From an uncultured Chloroflexota bacterium (lineage in GTDB: Bacteria; Chloroflexota; Anaerolineae; Promineifilales; Promineifilaceae): DNA of 39,826 nucleotides. Of the stretch, positions 29,401 to 38,086 are shown piece after piece (within the stretch, counting starts at the first letter, position 1; each line of letters starts with the position of its first letter). The notes under the pieces are model-generated. The model saw only the letters and a program-made list of their open reading frames with translations. It was not told the origin of the DNA and did no database searches. A program made the translations under genes and the position numbers. Location: NCBI GenBank assembly GCA_900696625.1, contig CAADGU010000343.1, positions 1 to 39,826 on the forward strand, in the 5' to 3' direction.

Positions 29401-30515
29401 ACACCGCCGCGGTCTTCATCGAGGGTATCAATATTGTCATCAGACAAAGCATACGGATTGGTGGGGTCCTTCTGGTAGCGAATGAACTGTCCGGTTCGAG
29501 GATCAAACAGATTCAGCCCTTTCGCGGTAGCCACCCAATACGTACCCGTGCGGTCCTGGTAAACCTGGCGGGAAGTATTATCGCTGATGCTGTACGGATC
29601 ATCAGGGTCATACAGAAAACGGGTAAATTGCCCACTTTCACGATCCAGCAGATTAAGCCCGCCGCCTTCGGTGGAAATCCACAAGTTACCGGCTTCATCC
29701 TCGTATACATTTAAGACTTCACCAGGGCCAATTGTGGTGGCATCCGCTGGATCATTGAAGAAATAGGTAAATCGGCCTGTTTCCGGGTTAAAGCTAACCA
29801 GACCATCTTTGTCATTGCTCAGCCAGATGATCCCGGTTTTGTCCTGGTATAGCGCCTTGATATTTTGCCCGGTGGCAAGATTCGTTAGCTCAGGCGGGGC
29901 GAATTGATAATGGGTGAAGGTTTCACTTTGGGGGTCAAATTGGGTCAACCAACCTTCATCCATGTACAGCCATAAGATGCCGGCCTCGTTCTGCCAAATG
30001 TTCCAAACCCTATTATTTTTCAGGCTATTTGGGTCGCCAGGGTCATGCCGGTAGCGGGTAAAGGTATCTGTGTCTGGGTCATATTTGTTCAGCCCTCCTG
30101 CTTCCGTGCCAATCCAGAGCAGTCCTGACGCATCTTCTACGATAGCCCTGATCCGGTTGTCGCCCAGGCTGTTGAGGTCGTTGGGATCATTACGGTACAC
30201 CACAAAGTTGTAACCATCGTACCGGTTGAGGCCATCTTGCGTACCAAACCACATAAAACCACGACTGTCCTGAAGGATGGAAATTACTGTTGATTGGGAC
30301 AGCCCATCTTCAAGGGACAGGTGAGTGAATTTGAAGTCCGGCGCAATGGGGGGGGCGGTTAACGGGATATCTTCACCGGCAGCCACGGTCAGCATTACCG
30401 TCTCTGGAGTACTCCGGGCAAGCACAGACATTAGCAGTGAGCCAGGGAGCAACAGCATAACTGACACGGTAACGATTTTTAAGCGTACACGCCAAACGGT
30501 CCATTCGAGTGTCAT
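26397..30515 (-). CDS. Hybrid two-component sensor: Reg_prop beta-propeller, Y_Y_Y domain, TM, HisKA/HATPase, REC, Hpt-like tail
   Basis: [39 protein letters not shown] and many LWIGTxxGGLNxFD repeats; [46 protein letters not shown]. Confidence 0.95.
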   Translation of the reverse strand: MTLEWTVWRVRLKIVTVSVMLLLPGSLLMSVLARSTPETVMLTVAAGEDIPLTAPPIAPDFKFTHLSLEDGLSQSTVISILQDSRGFMWFGTQDGLNRYDGYNFVVYRNDPNDLNSLGDNRIRAIVEDASGLLWIGTEAGGLNKYDPDTDTFTRYRHDPGDPNSLKNNRVWNIWQNEAGILWLYMDEGWLTQFDPQSETFTHYQFAPPELTNLATGQNIKALYQDKTGIIWLSNDKDGLVSFNPETGRFTYFFNDPADATTIGPGEVLNVYEDEAGNLWISTEGGGLNLLDRESGQFTRFLYDPDDPYSISDNTSRQVYQDRTGTYWVATAKGLNLFDPRTGQFIRYQKDPTNPYALSDDNIDTLDEDRGGVLWLGTNGGGVNKLEPGRIQFTHYRNLPDNPNSLSTSYIYSIYEDKDGILWVGGDDGALNRFDRSTNQVTRYEPDAENPYALNESWSVSAIYEDSTGVLWVGTFAGGLHTFDRETEQFQRYLYNPDEANSIASDIILAIYEDSAGTLWIGVDGGGLNRFDRQTGGFHHYLPDPGDPNNARPSTVRGIYEDRFGFLWLTSWTEGLTRFDPKTEKFVNYRHDPDNPQSLGRGEVYVAHEDQEGALWIGTGSGLDRFDRETETFRHYTEKDGLPNSVIYAIMEDAAGNLWVSTNKGVSKFDPRTETFHNYNVFDGLQSDEFNQNAFFQSNSGEMFFGGINGLNAFYLEQITDNPYRPPVILTDFQLFNESVAIGKDSILQRAIWDTEHITLNYDQDVFSFAFAALSYAAPEENRYRYKLEGFDDEWNEVDAKRRFATYTSLPPGDYNFRVQGANKDGVWNEEGVSLSISITPPWWETWWLRTLVGLAIVGLVVAGYSYRVRSLRQRTMELERQVTERTYELAESNHQLQIAKEKAELANQAKSTFLANMSHELRTPLNAILGYADILKRRADSTGSLADGLVIIQRSGEHLLTLINDVLDLAKVEAGKLELNPTPFHLPTFLHEIIDIIRARTEAKNITLAYETLSLLPNTVQADEKRLRQVLLNLLGNAVKFTDQGQVTLRVIAREANAQPAASCLLTFEVEDTGIGIPPDELERIFQPFEQVSKAERRVEGTGLGLAISQQIVQRMDSQLQVKSEPGRGSTFWFEVTLPVIGIAEPEQPTFVREIVGYEGARRRVLVADDKLYNRMLLVDMLAPLGFEVRTVEDGQRAVDEAQAWRPDVILMDLVMPVKTGIEAVQEIRSRPELESVRIIAVSASVLDVDEEKSRVAGCDAFLRKPVMMGKLLDLLEAHLELSWLRAEPQEQGDTVAALLIPPPQEELMVLYKLAQSGRVWDIQKHATRLAQKDADYISFASTLQEMAQEFKLDQIAAFIEQYIKEKPDEHH

Positions 30516-30854
30516 TATTTTTGTACTCAGGGGTTATTCGATAATTTACAATACGGTTTCCTCAGAAACGACAACTTGTTTCTGCTTTGGGGTATGTACA
30601 CCCCGCGATCATGGGGCATTTGGTAAAGTGCAACACAGCTCTTGAACATCTTTGGGCCTCCAAAATGCAAGTGGGGTATTGTCTATTATCTTAATTCTAC
30701 TCGCTTTTGGTGGCCCTTTTTATGTCTGTTGAATTACCGAATACTCTCAATAATTATAGCTTCTTGATGGGATAATCGGTAGGGGTTAGTTGGTAAGTCA
30801 GGGCGATTCCAAAGTCGGGTGTTATTCGTGATAGCGGAGTTCGCACGCCCACGC

Positions 30855-30888
30855 GCGGAGAGCAGCACGTAGGCGTGCTGCTCTCCGC
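30855..30888. terminator. Intergenic hairpin
   Basis: GCGGAGAGCAGCAC-GTAGGC-GTGCTGCTCTCCGC, 14-bp perfect arms. Confidence 0.5.
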
Positions 30889-30933
30889 AGACAAAAAGCC
30901 TGGACTGTTGGAATTACCCTGAGGAAGTAGTGT

Positions 30934-30990
30934 GCAAGGGGCCTTGATCCCTGACCGTTTCAAGCAGTTCTGCCCCTTGCCTGGCACTTG
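30934..30990. repeat. AGTGCCAGGCAAGGGGC inverted repeat, copy B
   Basis: GCAAGGGGC at 30934 and GTTCTGCCCCTTGCCTGGCACTT ending near 30989. Confidence 0.8.
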
Positions 30991-30993
30991 TGA

Positions 30994-31863
30994 TCAAGGG
31001 TAGGCTAATTCCAGCGAGTGGCAGAGGCCGCGCGTCAGCCAGCCGGCGGTGGTGTCTGGGGCGTGGTTGAGGATGCGCATTTCTACGGCCGTACCACCCC
31101 CATAACGTGGATAAAATAACACCCGCGCATGGACGGAGGCAAAAGTGACCGGTAAATCATAAATCCAGCCAGAAGCCATGGCCCCAGCCGGAGCCGACCA
31201 GACGGCAATCTGCCCGCCGGTGACATCGTGCAGCGCATAAACGCCCGCCTGGGCGCTGCGCCCCCCCTGGTGGAAACTAAATTGGGCGCAGGCATATTGG
31301 TCGGTAAGTGCGACCGCCGTCCGCCAATTGGACGGCGGAATCACCAACACCTGCCCCACGCTGACCGTGCTGTTGAGCTGGTTAATCTGCTCCAGCGCTT
31401 CCATGGTGGTGTTGTGGCGGCTGGCAATGCGGTAGAGGGTGTCATCCGGCTGCACAATATAAATGGCGCTGCCGGTGGCATAGATAGAAGGGGGCACGGC
31501 CACTTCGGCTTCGCTCAGCACGGCCGTGACCGGCATTTGGGGCGCGGCGGTGACGCTGTTCGCCGATGAAGCCACACGCATCCCGGCTGCCCGCTGCCGC
31601 AGCGCCGGTTCGCCATCATAGGCCATTGATACGGCGGCCATTGCCAACACCAGCAGCAGGGCGCAGCCAGCCGCCAGCCAGAGGGGCGACTGCCAATTCA
31701 GCGGCTGCCAGTGAACCTGACGCCAATAGGCGGCCCGCCAGCACCATTTTGTCCAAAAGGGAATGGGGTGGGAGGGGGTACGGCCGTGCCCCTTCTCTTG
31801 CCCCCTAACTCTAATAACTGTTTCTTTTTTGGGGAAAACAATGCTCCGTTCTTCGTTGTTCAT
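30994..31863 (-). CDS. LysM-domain membrane-anchored protein (paralogue 1)
   Basis: YIVQPDDTLYRIASRHNTTMEALEQINQLNSTVSVGQVLVIP; C-terminal [31 protein letters not shown]. Confidence 0.85.
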   Translation of the reverse strand: MNNEERSIVFPKKETVIRVRGQEKGHGRTPSHPIPFWTKWCWRAAYWRQVHWQPLNWQSPLWLAAGCALLLVLAMAAVSMAYDGEPALRQRAAGMRVASSANSVTAAPQMPVTAVLSEAEVAVPPSIYATGSAIYIVQPDDTLYRIASRHNTTMEALEQINQLNSTVSVGQVLVIPPSNWRTAVALTDQYACAQFSFHQGGRSAQAGVYALHDVTGGQIAVWSAPAGAMASGWIYDLPVTFASVHARVLFYPRYGGGTAVEMRILNHAPDTTAGWLTRGLCHSLELAYP

Positions 31864-31982
31864 TTCACCCCTATTTATCCGCGAAAACCCGCGTCCATCC
31901 GCGTTCCATTTACAGGTGGGGGCAGTATAACAATCGCGCTGCTAACAGTCGGCGAAAAAGGCGTGAAACTCAGGCAACAGAA

Positions 31983-32045
31983 AGTGCCAGGCAAGGGGCA
32001 GAACCATCTGGGCGAACCAAAGCCTTGCGCCCCTTGCCTGGCACT
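31983..32045. repeat. AGTGCCAGGCAAGGGGC inverted repeat, copy C (opposite orientation)
   Basis: AGTGCCAGGCAAGGGGC (31983-31999) and GCCCCTTGCCTGGCACT (32029-32045), 17-bp perfect arms. Confidence 0.9.
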
Positions 32046-32059
32046 ACGCAAACCACCGT

Positions 32060-33193
32060 CTAATAACCAGCAGGGTACTGAATTTCGATGGCGTGGCACC
32101 CCCCTTGTGTCAGCCAGCCGTAGGGCGTTCCCGGCGCGGGATTCACGATCTCCATCTGAATGGGCGAACCGCCGCCATAACGGGGATAAAAGACCACGCG
32201 CACATGCACCGAAGGATGAGACAGCGGCAGGCCATTGATCCAGCCAGAATCCACCGCCCCAGCGCGGGCCGTCCAGGAAGCAATCTGCCCACCGGTGACA
32301 TCAATCAGCACATAAATGCCGTCCATCGAGCCACGATACCGGTCCCGCCCTTGCATAAAGTTAAAGCGGGCGCAGCTCCGATCCACCTGCACCGTAGGAT
32401 TCGTCTCGGTGGTGGCGGGGGCGTTGGGCACGTCCGGCAGCGAGGATGGCACCTGTGACCAGTTGGCAGGTGGCGCACTGGGGGCCGGGGCAGCAGGAGC
32501 GACATAAGGATTCTGCACCCAGGGGGTGGTGGGGGCGGTATAGCTGCCGGCCGCCGGGATAATCAAAACCTGGCCGACGTAGATGGTATTGGCATTGGCG
32601 AGATTGTTGGCCTGGGCTACGGCCGTGACCGTCGTCCCATACCGTGTGGCAATGCGATACACTGTATCCCCCGGTCGCACCACATAGGTGACGCTACTGC
32701 CACTGGCCGCAGGCGCAATAGCGGAAGCGGCCGGGGCGGAAGTTATCGCCGCCGCTTCTGCGGCGGGTGCAGCGGCCACGACAGCAGCGGCGGCGTTAGC
32801 GGCATTGGCCTCGGCGCCGGGAATATTGAGCAACTGGCCTACCAAAATGAGATTGGGATTGGCAATCTGATTGGTCGCTACCAGGTCAGACACGGTGGTA
32901 TTGTAGCGCCGGGCAATGCTATACAACGTATCACCCGACTGCACCGTGTAGTCGTAGGCTGACGTGATGCCGACCAGGCCAACCACCAACGCCAGAGCTA
33001 CCAGCAGGGCGACCTTGTGCGCCGTCCTGACCTGGGAAATCTCCACCCTGGCATGACGCCAATAGGCGATCTTCCAGCGCAATCTGTTCCAAAACGGAAT
33101 GGTTGCGGCTGGTTTAGCCGATGAGTGGGGATCAGAAACTTTGATAATGGGGAGCGTTATGGGTGAGGAGTTCTCCTCTTGGACGCTGTTCAT
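32060..33193 (-). CDS. LysM-domain (two repeats) membrane-anchored protein (paralogue 2)
   Basis: [44 protein letters not shown] and [44 protein letters not shown]. Confidence 0.9.
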   Translation of the reverse strand: MNSVQEENSSPITLPIIKVSDPHSSAKPAATIPFWNRLRWKIAYWRHARVEISQVRTAHKVALLVALALVVGLVGITSAYDYTVQSGDTLYSIARRYNTTVSDLVATNQIANPNLILVGQLLNIPGAEANAANAAAAVVAAAPAAEAAAITSAPAASAIAPAASGSSVTYVVRPGDTVYRIATRYGTTVTAVAQANNLANANTIYVGQVLIIPAAGSYTAPTTPWVQNPYVAPAAPAPSAPPANWSQVPSSLPDVPNAPATTETNPTVQVDRSCARFNFMQGRDRYRGSMDGIYVLIDVTGGQIASWTARAGAVDSGWINGLPLSHPSVHVRVVFYPRYGGGSPIQMEIVNPAPGTPYGWLTQGGCHAIEIQYPAGY

Positions 33194-33350
33194 CTCAGAC
33201 TTCCTCCTGGGGGCAAAAAATTGATTTGCCCACCGTATTCCTTCCTCTACGAATACTGCTGAGAGTTCAGACTGACATGAATAAAACGCTGCCAGTATAA
33301 CACCCGGTCAAGGAGCAATGGGGGAAAAAGTCGTGAAAGTTTGGTGAATG

Positions 33351-33402
33351 GAGATTGGAGAGTAGAGATTGGACAATCTCCAATCTCTACTCTCACTTTA
33401 TT
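33351..33402. repeat. CAATCTC/GAGATTG repeat with inverted partner
   Basis: GAGATTGGAGAGTAGAGATTGGACAATCTCCAATCTCTACTCTCAC. Confidence 0.8.
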
Positions 33403-35429
33403 GCCTGTTGCCAGGCAGCTTGCACTTCAGTTTCGGGCAAATTGGCCGCCAGCAGGTGGCCGAGCAGAGCGCCGCAGTCACGACAGAATTGTTCGCTGTC
33501 GGTAGTGGTGATGGGGGTAACAGGGGGCCGGCCGTACCTGCCGTCTACCGATGGCCCCTTTCCTACCGCCAGCACCAACACCACATCGTGCAGCAGCGCC
33601 TTCATCCCGGCCACATGCACATTCAAGTGGCTTTCCGAGTAAACCACATAGCGATTGACCAGCCGGAAATTGGCCCGCTGCAAGGCGATGGTCAACGCCG
33701 CCCACGCCTTAGGATTCCAGTGGTGAAAGGTGAAGATGAGGCGGCCGTCTCCGTCCTGACGGCCGTCTCCGTCCTGACGGCCGTCTGCCCCCAACACCCG
33801 CGCACACTCCCCAAAAATCTGGCTCAAAATCTCGGTATAACGGCTTTCCCGATCTAACCGGTGCGGGTCAACGGCCGAAAGCTGCGCATCATAGGCCCAA
33901 TCCACCGTGTCTGGCAGCAGTTGGCGCAGCCAGACGCGGAAAAAGGCAGCCAGATCGCTGTATTGAATGCTGTCAAAATAAGGCGGGTCTGTGACCACAA
34001 AATCCACACTGCCATCTGGCAAATCTAATCGGGCTGACGACCCTTGCCGCAGCCAGAATTTGCGCCGGTCATCCGGCCGAATCTGGTCAAATTCAGCCAC
34101 TTCCGTCCCGGCATCTCGCTCGCCCGAAATCTCCACAAAACCGTCTTGTTGTGGCCGCCTCTCAGTCCCAATGGGCTGCCTTCCAGAGGGTACCATCTGT
34201 CTTTCGCGCGGGGCTTGCGCCCAGACACGGCCGTTTACCAGCCGCGTATGAAACAGCCGTTGCAGCGTGCCGGAGGCTTTGTCCGGGTACAAGGGGTTGT
34301 TTTCGACGGCCGTGTGTGGAAACGAATAGGCATGATGGGAAAAGGTGTGCCGCACCGCGCCGGGCCGCCGCTGATTTTTGCCTTTGTAGCCGCACAACAT
34401 CGAATTAAATTCCAGCGACGTGGAAACCAGCAGCGCCAGATTTAGCCGCACGGCCGGGGCAAAATCCGGCAGCAGCCGGATGGCTTGCGCCAGGTAAAGC
34501 AACTGGCGGCTGGAAAACAAATCCAGGTAATTGTTCACCCCATGCACCGCCAATTGGCGCGATTTCCGCCCCGGTTCCACCGTAAAATCAGACCGGGTGA
34601 AGGCCAATCCCTCTCGCTGCCGATCCGCCGCCGCCAGCGTTTCGCGGTCGGCGGCGTCTGGCGTTTTGAAGAAGAGATCGCCACCGCCGCCGTTTTGCCC
34701 CACCACCACCAACGGCACGTACCGCCGCCAATAGGGAATCGTCAGGTCATCGCTCACCGGCGAGCGACGGCCGCGCCCCCAGGTATTGCCCTTTTCCAGC
34801 AGCGGCAAACCGTCGGCTGCCGGTTGGCAGTGGTGAGGTTCGTCCCCCCGCATCACCGCCTGGCACTCCGGGCACAGCCGGATGACTGAGCCATCATTGC
34901 CTATGCGCAAGGTTAGCGAATCTACGACGATGACGGCCGTGCCATTCACCCACCGCCGCGCCCCGTAAATGACAAAACGCAGCGGCGTCCGCTGACCCGT
35001 TTCAGGATGGGTGGTTAGAAAAAACGGCGCGAGTTTGGCCTGCATCGTCCCGTAAAATTGAGCAAATGCCTCTTCCAATTCCGCCAACGACACATCGGTC
35101 AACGTGGCCCGCGCTTGCAGCACCGGGATGGGGTCTAAATCCGCGCCCAACACATTCGCCCCCAGGCGGATCGCTTCGTGCAGGGTGGTCCCCCCGCCCA
35201 TCATGGGGTCGAGAATGACCCGCCCTTCCAGGCCGCCAGGTGCGTAGTAATCTTGCACGGCCGTGTCCGTCACCAGCCCCTTCAAAATCAGGCGAAAGGT
35301 GCTGCCACAGCGCCGCGCCCACCATTTGTGCAGATAGCTGTTGGGGCGGTAATAATGTTTGTTATACGCTTCCAATTTTGCCATCTGGCTGGCAAAGGTT
35401 TCGTCGAAGTGGGCGTCTATGGGGTACAT
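33393..35429 (-). CDS. DUF1156-like DNA methylase (DPPY motif)
   Basis: KWWARRCGSTFRLILKGL...VILDPMMGGGTTLHEAIRLGANVLGADLDP...FVVTDPPYFDSIQYSDLAAFFRVWL. Confidence 0.85.
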   Translation of the reverse strand: MYPIDAHFDETFASQMAKLEAYNKHYYRPNSYLHKWWARRCGSTFRLILKGLVTDTAVQDYYAPGGLEGRVILDPMMGGGTTLHEAIRLGANVLGADLDPIPVLQARATLTDVSLAELEEAFAQFYGTMQAKLAPFFLTTHPETGQRTPLRFVIYGARRWVNGTAVIVVDSLTLRIGNDGSVIRLCPECQAVMRGDEPHHCQPAADGLPLLEKGNTWGRGRRSPVSDDLTIPYWRRYVPLVVVGQNGGGGDLFFKTPDAADRETLAAADRQREGLAFTRSDFTVEPGRKSRQLAVHGVNNYLDLFSSRQLLYLAQAIRLLPDFAPAVRLNLALLVSTSLEFNSMLCGYKGKNQRRPGAVRHTFSHHAYSFPHTAVENNPLYPDKASGTLQRLFHTRLVNGRVWAQAPRERQMVPSGRQPIGTERRPQQDGFVEISGERDAGTEVAEFDQIRPDDRRKFWLRQGSSARLDLPDGSVDFVVTDPPYFDSIQYSDLAAFFRVWLRQLLPDTVDWAYDAQLSAVDPHRLDRESRYTEILSQIFGECARVLGADGRQDGDGRQDGDGRLIFTFHHWNPKAWAALTIALQRANFRLVNRYVVYSESHLNVHVAGMKALLHDVVLVLAVGKGPSVDGRYGRPPVTPITTTDSEQFCRDCGALLGHLLAANLPETEVQAAWQQAIK
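33742..33787. repeat. 18-bp in-frame tandem repeat in the methylase gene carrying ACGGCCGT
   Basis: CGGCCGTCTCCGTCCTGA x2 plus a partial third; encodes RQDGDG repeats. Confidence 0.9.
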
Positions 35430-35432
35430 GGG

Positions 35433-35540
35433 GGGAGATTGAGTAATTGGGTAATTGGGTAATTGGGAGATTGGAGAATGGGAGATTAGAGATTAGCGGA
35501 CATACTCAATCTCTAATCTCCAATCTCTGATTCTCTATTT
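35433..35540. repeat. Composite of both 8-mer families (AATTGGGT and GAGATTGG/CAATCTCT) in one spacer
   Basis: GAGTAATTGGGTAATTGGGTAATTGGGAGATTGGAGAATGGGAGATTAGAGATTAG...CTCAATCTCTAATCTCCAATCTCT. Confidence 0.85.
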
Positions 35541-36489
35541 CTGCGAGATATTGTTCAAATTCAGCCAACGCCGTAGCCGTTAATAAGGTGGGCAGCAGGG
35601 CTTCTAATTCGGGAAAACCGGCGGCGTATTGTTTGAGGTGTTTGCGGAATTGCCGCAAGCCATAGCTTTCGCCGTAGTAACGGGCCATTTCGTGGGCGTG
35701 GCGGCGCACGGCCGTGACCACATCCGCCAGCCCCACATCCTCCCGACTGCGGCGGGCAAATATCCAGGGGTTGCCAATGGCCGCCCGGCCAATCATCACC
35801 GCGTCACAGCCGGTGTGTGCCTTCATGCGGTCAATGTCCGCCGGGCTTTGCACGTCACCATTGCCGATGACGGGCACGGAAACCGTTTGCTTGAGGCGGG
35901 CAATGGCATCCCAATCGGCACGGCCGTCATACTTTTGGGATTTGGTACGGCCGTGCATGGCAATCAGCGCCGCGCCGTTTTCCGCCATAATCCGGGCAAT
36001 CTCCAGGTAATTTTGCTGCGTGGCATCCCAACCCAGCCGAATTTTGCCCGTCACCGGTACCGGCAAATGGGTAGAAAGCAAACGAAACGTCTCCGCCACC
36101 AGTGCTGGCTGCGGCATCATGCCCACACCCGCGCCACGCCCGCTCACCTTGCGCGTAGAGCAGCCCATGTTCACATCAATCACATCTGGCCCCCAGGCCA
36201 CAATGCGCTGCGCCGCCTGCAAAATAAGGCGGGCGTCATTGCCAAAAATCTGAAACACCATCGGCCGTTCGCCCGGCTGTTTATCTAACCTCATGCGGAA
36301 ACGCTCCGCCACCTGCCGCCCCAGCAGCACCTCCACCGGCACAAATTCAGTATAGTGCATGGCCGAACCATAAGCCCGGCACAACGCCCGGTAAGGCACA
36401 TCCGAATACCCGGCCATCGGCGACAGAATTACATCGCCATACACCGGCACATGGCCCACATGAAACAATGGTTTCGGCTCAACCATCAT
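35506..36489 (-). CDS. dus: tRNA-dihydrouridine synthase
   Basis: LSPMAGYSDVPYRALCRAYG...DVIDVNMGCSTRKVSGRGAG...VPVIGNGDVQSPADIDRM...CDAVMIGRAAIGNPWIF. Confidence 0.95.
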   Translation of the reverse strand: MMVEPKPLFHVGHVPVYGDVILSPMAGYSDVPYRALCRAYGSAMHYTEFVPVEVLLGRQVAERFRMRLDKQPGERPMVFQIFGNDARLILQAAQRIVAWGPDVIDVNMGCSTRKVSGRGAGVGMMPQPALVAETFRLLSTHLPVPVTGKIRLGWDATQQNYLEIARIMAENGAALIAMHGRTKSQKYDGRADWDAIARLKQTVSVPVIGNGDVQSPADIDRMKAHTGCDAVMIGRAAIGNPWIFARRSREDVGLADVVTAVRRHAHEMARYYGESYGLRQFRKHLKQYAAGFPELEALLPTLLTATALAEFEQYLAEIENQRLEIRD

Positions 36490-37247
36490 TCCAGCGCCGG
36501 CTCCAGCATCTCGTCGCCCGACCGCATCTGGTTATCGGCGGCAATAAACTGCCCCTGCAAATGGCCGGTGACCATCAACACCAACAGCAACGCGCCGGAC
36601 ACCAGACCAGCATAAATGAAGCCACCAATGCAAGGGATAAAAACCACAATCAGCGCCGGCAGCATCACCAGACTGACGCCCATATACAGGCCAAAGAAGA
36701 TGAGGACAATCAACAGATAATCAGTTGGTTGGGCGCGCACCAGCCGCCACATCTCGGCAAATTGCAGGCAAGAACCAACCGAACCACGCCGGGCAATCTG
36801 AATGCCAAACAGCGGCCAGACCGCATATAACAGCAAACTATACGGCATGACACAGGCAAACATCAGGCCAAACAGGGCGAAAAATTCCGGCGGCGGGGGA
36901 GCGGATGAGGAAGCAAAGGTCTCCGGCTGGCTGGCCGTCAGGGCGATCATCCCGGCAGCCATACAACCCATCAACACAAAAACAGGCAGCATAAAAATGA
37001 AAAAAGCAGCCATAAAACGCAACCCGTCTACAAACAGGCGACCAAAATCATTCCAGTCTGGCAAGAGTGAACCTGCATCGGCTTCGGGCCGGTCTAGGGC
37101 GGCGGCCACATTGCGGGCTACCTGTATCTGGTAGCCATAAATGGCAAAGTTAGCAATAGGAATCGCGCCGATCACGGCCCCTAACAGCAACTTCTTTGTC
37201 CACTCCTTATCTTCGCTGATGTAAGCAAATGCCTTGCCTATGTCCAT
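36486..37247 (-). CDS. DUF4013-like membrane protein
   Basis: MDIGKAFAYISEDKEWTKKLLLGAVIGAIPIANFAIYGYQIQVARNVA; multi-TM. Confidence 0.75.
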   Translation of the reverse strand: MDIGKAFAYISEDKEWTKKLLLGAVIGAIPIANFAIYGYQIQVARNVAAALDRPEADAGSLLPDWNDFGRLFVDGLRFMAAFFIFMLPVFVLMGCMAAGMIALTASQPETFASSSAPPPPEFFALFGLMFACVMPYSLLLYAVWPLFGIQIARRGSVGSCLQFAEMWRLVRAQPTDYLLIVLIFFGLYMGVSLVMLPALIVVFIPCIGGFIYAGLVSGALLLVLMVTGHLQGQFIAADNQMRSGDEMLEPALE

Positions 37248-37261
37248 CGCCGTTCTCCTTC

Positions 37262-37440
37262 GAAAATGGAGCGCAAGCATCTTGCTCGCTGCGGACAAGG
37301 ATGTCCGCGCTCCAATTTCATTCATCGTGGTGGGCTGCCGCCCGTGTCGTCTCCTGTGTAAATCGGGCATCCTTGCCCGATGAACACCCGGGCAGGGATG
37401 TCCGGGCTACGATTTCCGCTACGAATCGAATCTCTAAACC
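37262..37440. repeat. REP-like cluster of GC-rich hairpins sharing CAAGGATG/CATCCTTG cores
   Basis: GGAGCGC...GCGGACAAGGATGTCCGCGCTCC; TCGGGCATCCTTGCCCGA; CCCGGGCAGGGATGTCCGGG. Confidence 0.7.
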
Positions 37441-37503
37441 ACTACGTTTGTAATCGAAAATGGAAACGGCGGCAAATCAGGTAACATCTCTTCGCGGATA
37501 TTT

Positions 37504-37989
37504 TCAACCCTGGCCGCCCACCCATGCCCACAAGACGACGTTGGCCAGCATCATCACGGCCGTGACCACCTGATGCCCCACCCCTTCATTTTTGTGCGCC
37601 AGCAGATATTGGGCCGCAAACGCGCCGGCCCAACCACCCCAGAAGGACAACAAATAAAGCGCCCACTCAGCAATACCCGTCACCTTCACTGCCGCTGCCC
37701 GTTTGTCATAGCCGTAGACCACAAAACTGAGGGCGCTCACCCCCACCCAACTGGCAAAAATCCAATTGGCGCGCAGGCTGCCGATCAGCGGCGGCGGCCA
37801 ATTGTTCAGGGTGGCATACACGGCCGTGCCCCACACCAATACCCCCACCGCCAACGACCCCCACTGCAAAAGCCACGACCGCCCGGTAGACGGCCGTCCC
37901 ACAAAGAGAAAAAAGAACGCCAGAATAACCCAGCTTAAACAAAGCGCACTCCAAACGGTCATCCAATCTCCAATTACCCAATTAACCAA
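37504..37989 (-). CDS. DUF1294-like membrane protein
   Basis: VVYGYDKRAAAVKVTGIAEWALYLLSFWGGWAGAFAAQYLLAHKNEG. Confidence 0.75.
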   Translation of the reverse strand: MVNWVIGDWMTVWSALCLSWVILAFFFLFVGRPSTGRSWLLQWGSLAVGVLVWGTAVYATLNNWPPPLIGSLRANWIFASWVGVSALSFVVYGYDKRAAAVKVTGIAEWALYLLSFWGGWAGAFAAQYLLAHKNEGVGHQVVTAVMMLANVVLWAWVGGQG

Positions 37990-38054
37990 TTACGTTCTCC
38001 CCCAAGTTTACCAATTATCTTGACAATCCTTGACAATCACGGCCGTATCCCGGA

Positions 38055-38074
38055 AAATGTAATCGCTTACATTT
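38055..38074. promoter_or_regulatory. LacI-family operator-like palindrome
   Basis: AAATGTAATCGCTTACATTT, perfect 8-bp arms; core TGTAATCGCTTACA; 12 bp before the ATG at 38087. Confidence 0.75.
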
Positions 38075-38086
38075 GTGATAATCAAG

